Assembly: GCA_005801395.1 (NCBI GenBank)
Contig: SYDV01000043.1
Coordinates: 1-5,972 of the forward strand
Direction: 5' to 3'
From: Planctomycetia bacterium
GTDB lineage: Bacteria; Planctomycetota; UBA11346
DNA length: 5,972 nucleotides
Under the pieces are notes generated by a model. The model saw only the letters and a list, made by a program, of their open reading frames with translations, was not told the DNA's origin and did no database searches. Shown here in pieces: positions 5,944 through 5,972 of this stretch (the stretch's first letter is position 1; each line of letters begins with the position of its first letter). The position numbers were made by a program, and so were the translations under genes.

Positions 5944-5972
5944 TCGCAATTACGACATCCGTGCAGAATAAA

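Overview
The window holds two groups of genes, all on the minus strand, separated by about 450 bases of non-coding sequence that contain a large palindromic element. Base composition is close to balanced. Several things point, tentatively, to Verrucomicrobiota (Opitutales-like) or a neighbouring PVC lineage: an ECF sigma factor beside a DUF1800/DUF1501 pair, and palindromic intergenic elements built from motifs such as AATCCCAACGGGATT and CAACCCCAACGGGGTTG. This placement rests on memory of such genomes, not on a search.

Right part (about 5972 down to 1499): a five-gene operon. Its upstream region carries a nested 44-base palindrome (5900-5943) and an array of 8-bp repeats (5731-5855) that reaches to within a few bases of the first start codon. 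The genes, in transcription order, are an ECF-type sigma factor, a small single-pass membrane protein placed like an anti-sigma factor, a four-segment membrane protein, a DUF1800 protein with a Tat/lipoprotein-like N-terminus, and a DUF1501 protein without a signal peptide. The first three junctions are 4-base ATGA overlaps. The fourth is a 12-base gap in which the two genes lie in the same reading frame, separated by one TGA. This tight packing argues for co-translation and a shared task. My inference is that an envelope-sensing sigma/anti-sigma pair controls its own production together with the DUF1800/DUF1501 pair, whose biochemical role is unknown. A weak hairpin plus T-run at 1394-1425 may end the operon.

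Middle (1042-1334): a 293-bp MITE-like or REP-like element with two 102-bp inverted arms, each made of three smaller hairpins.

Left part (1041 down to 1): a type II toxin-antitoxin locus in which the toxin (RelE/HigB, Gp49-like) has lost its N-terminal part exactly at the edge of the palindromic element. The XRE-family antitoxin downstream is intact and overlaps it by ATGA. A small lipoprotein gene (DUF2846-like) follows and runs off the left edge of the window.
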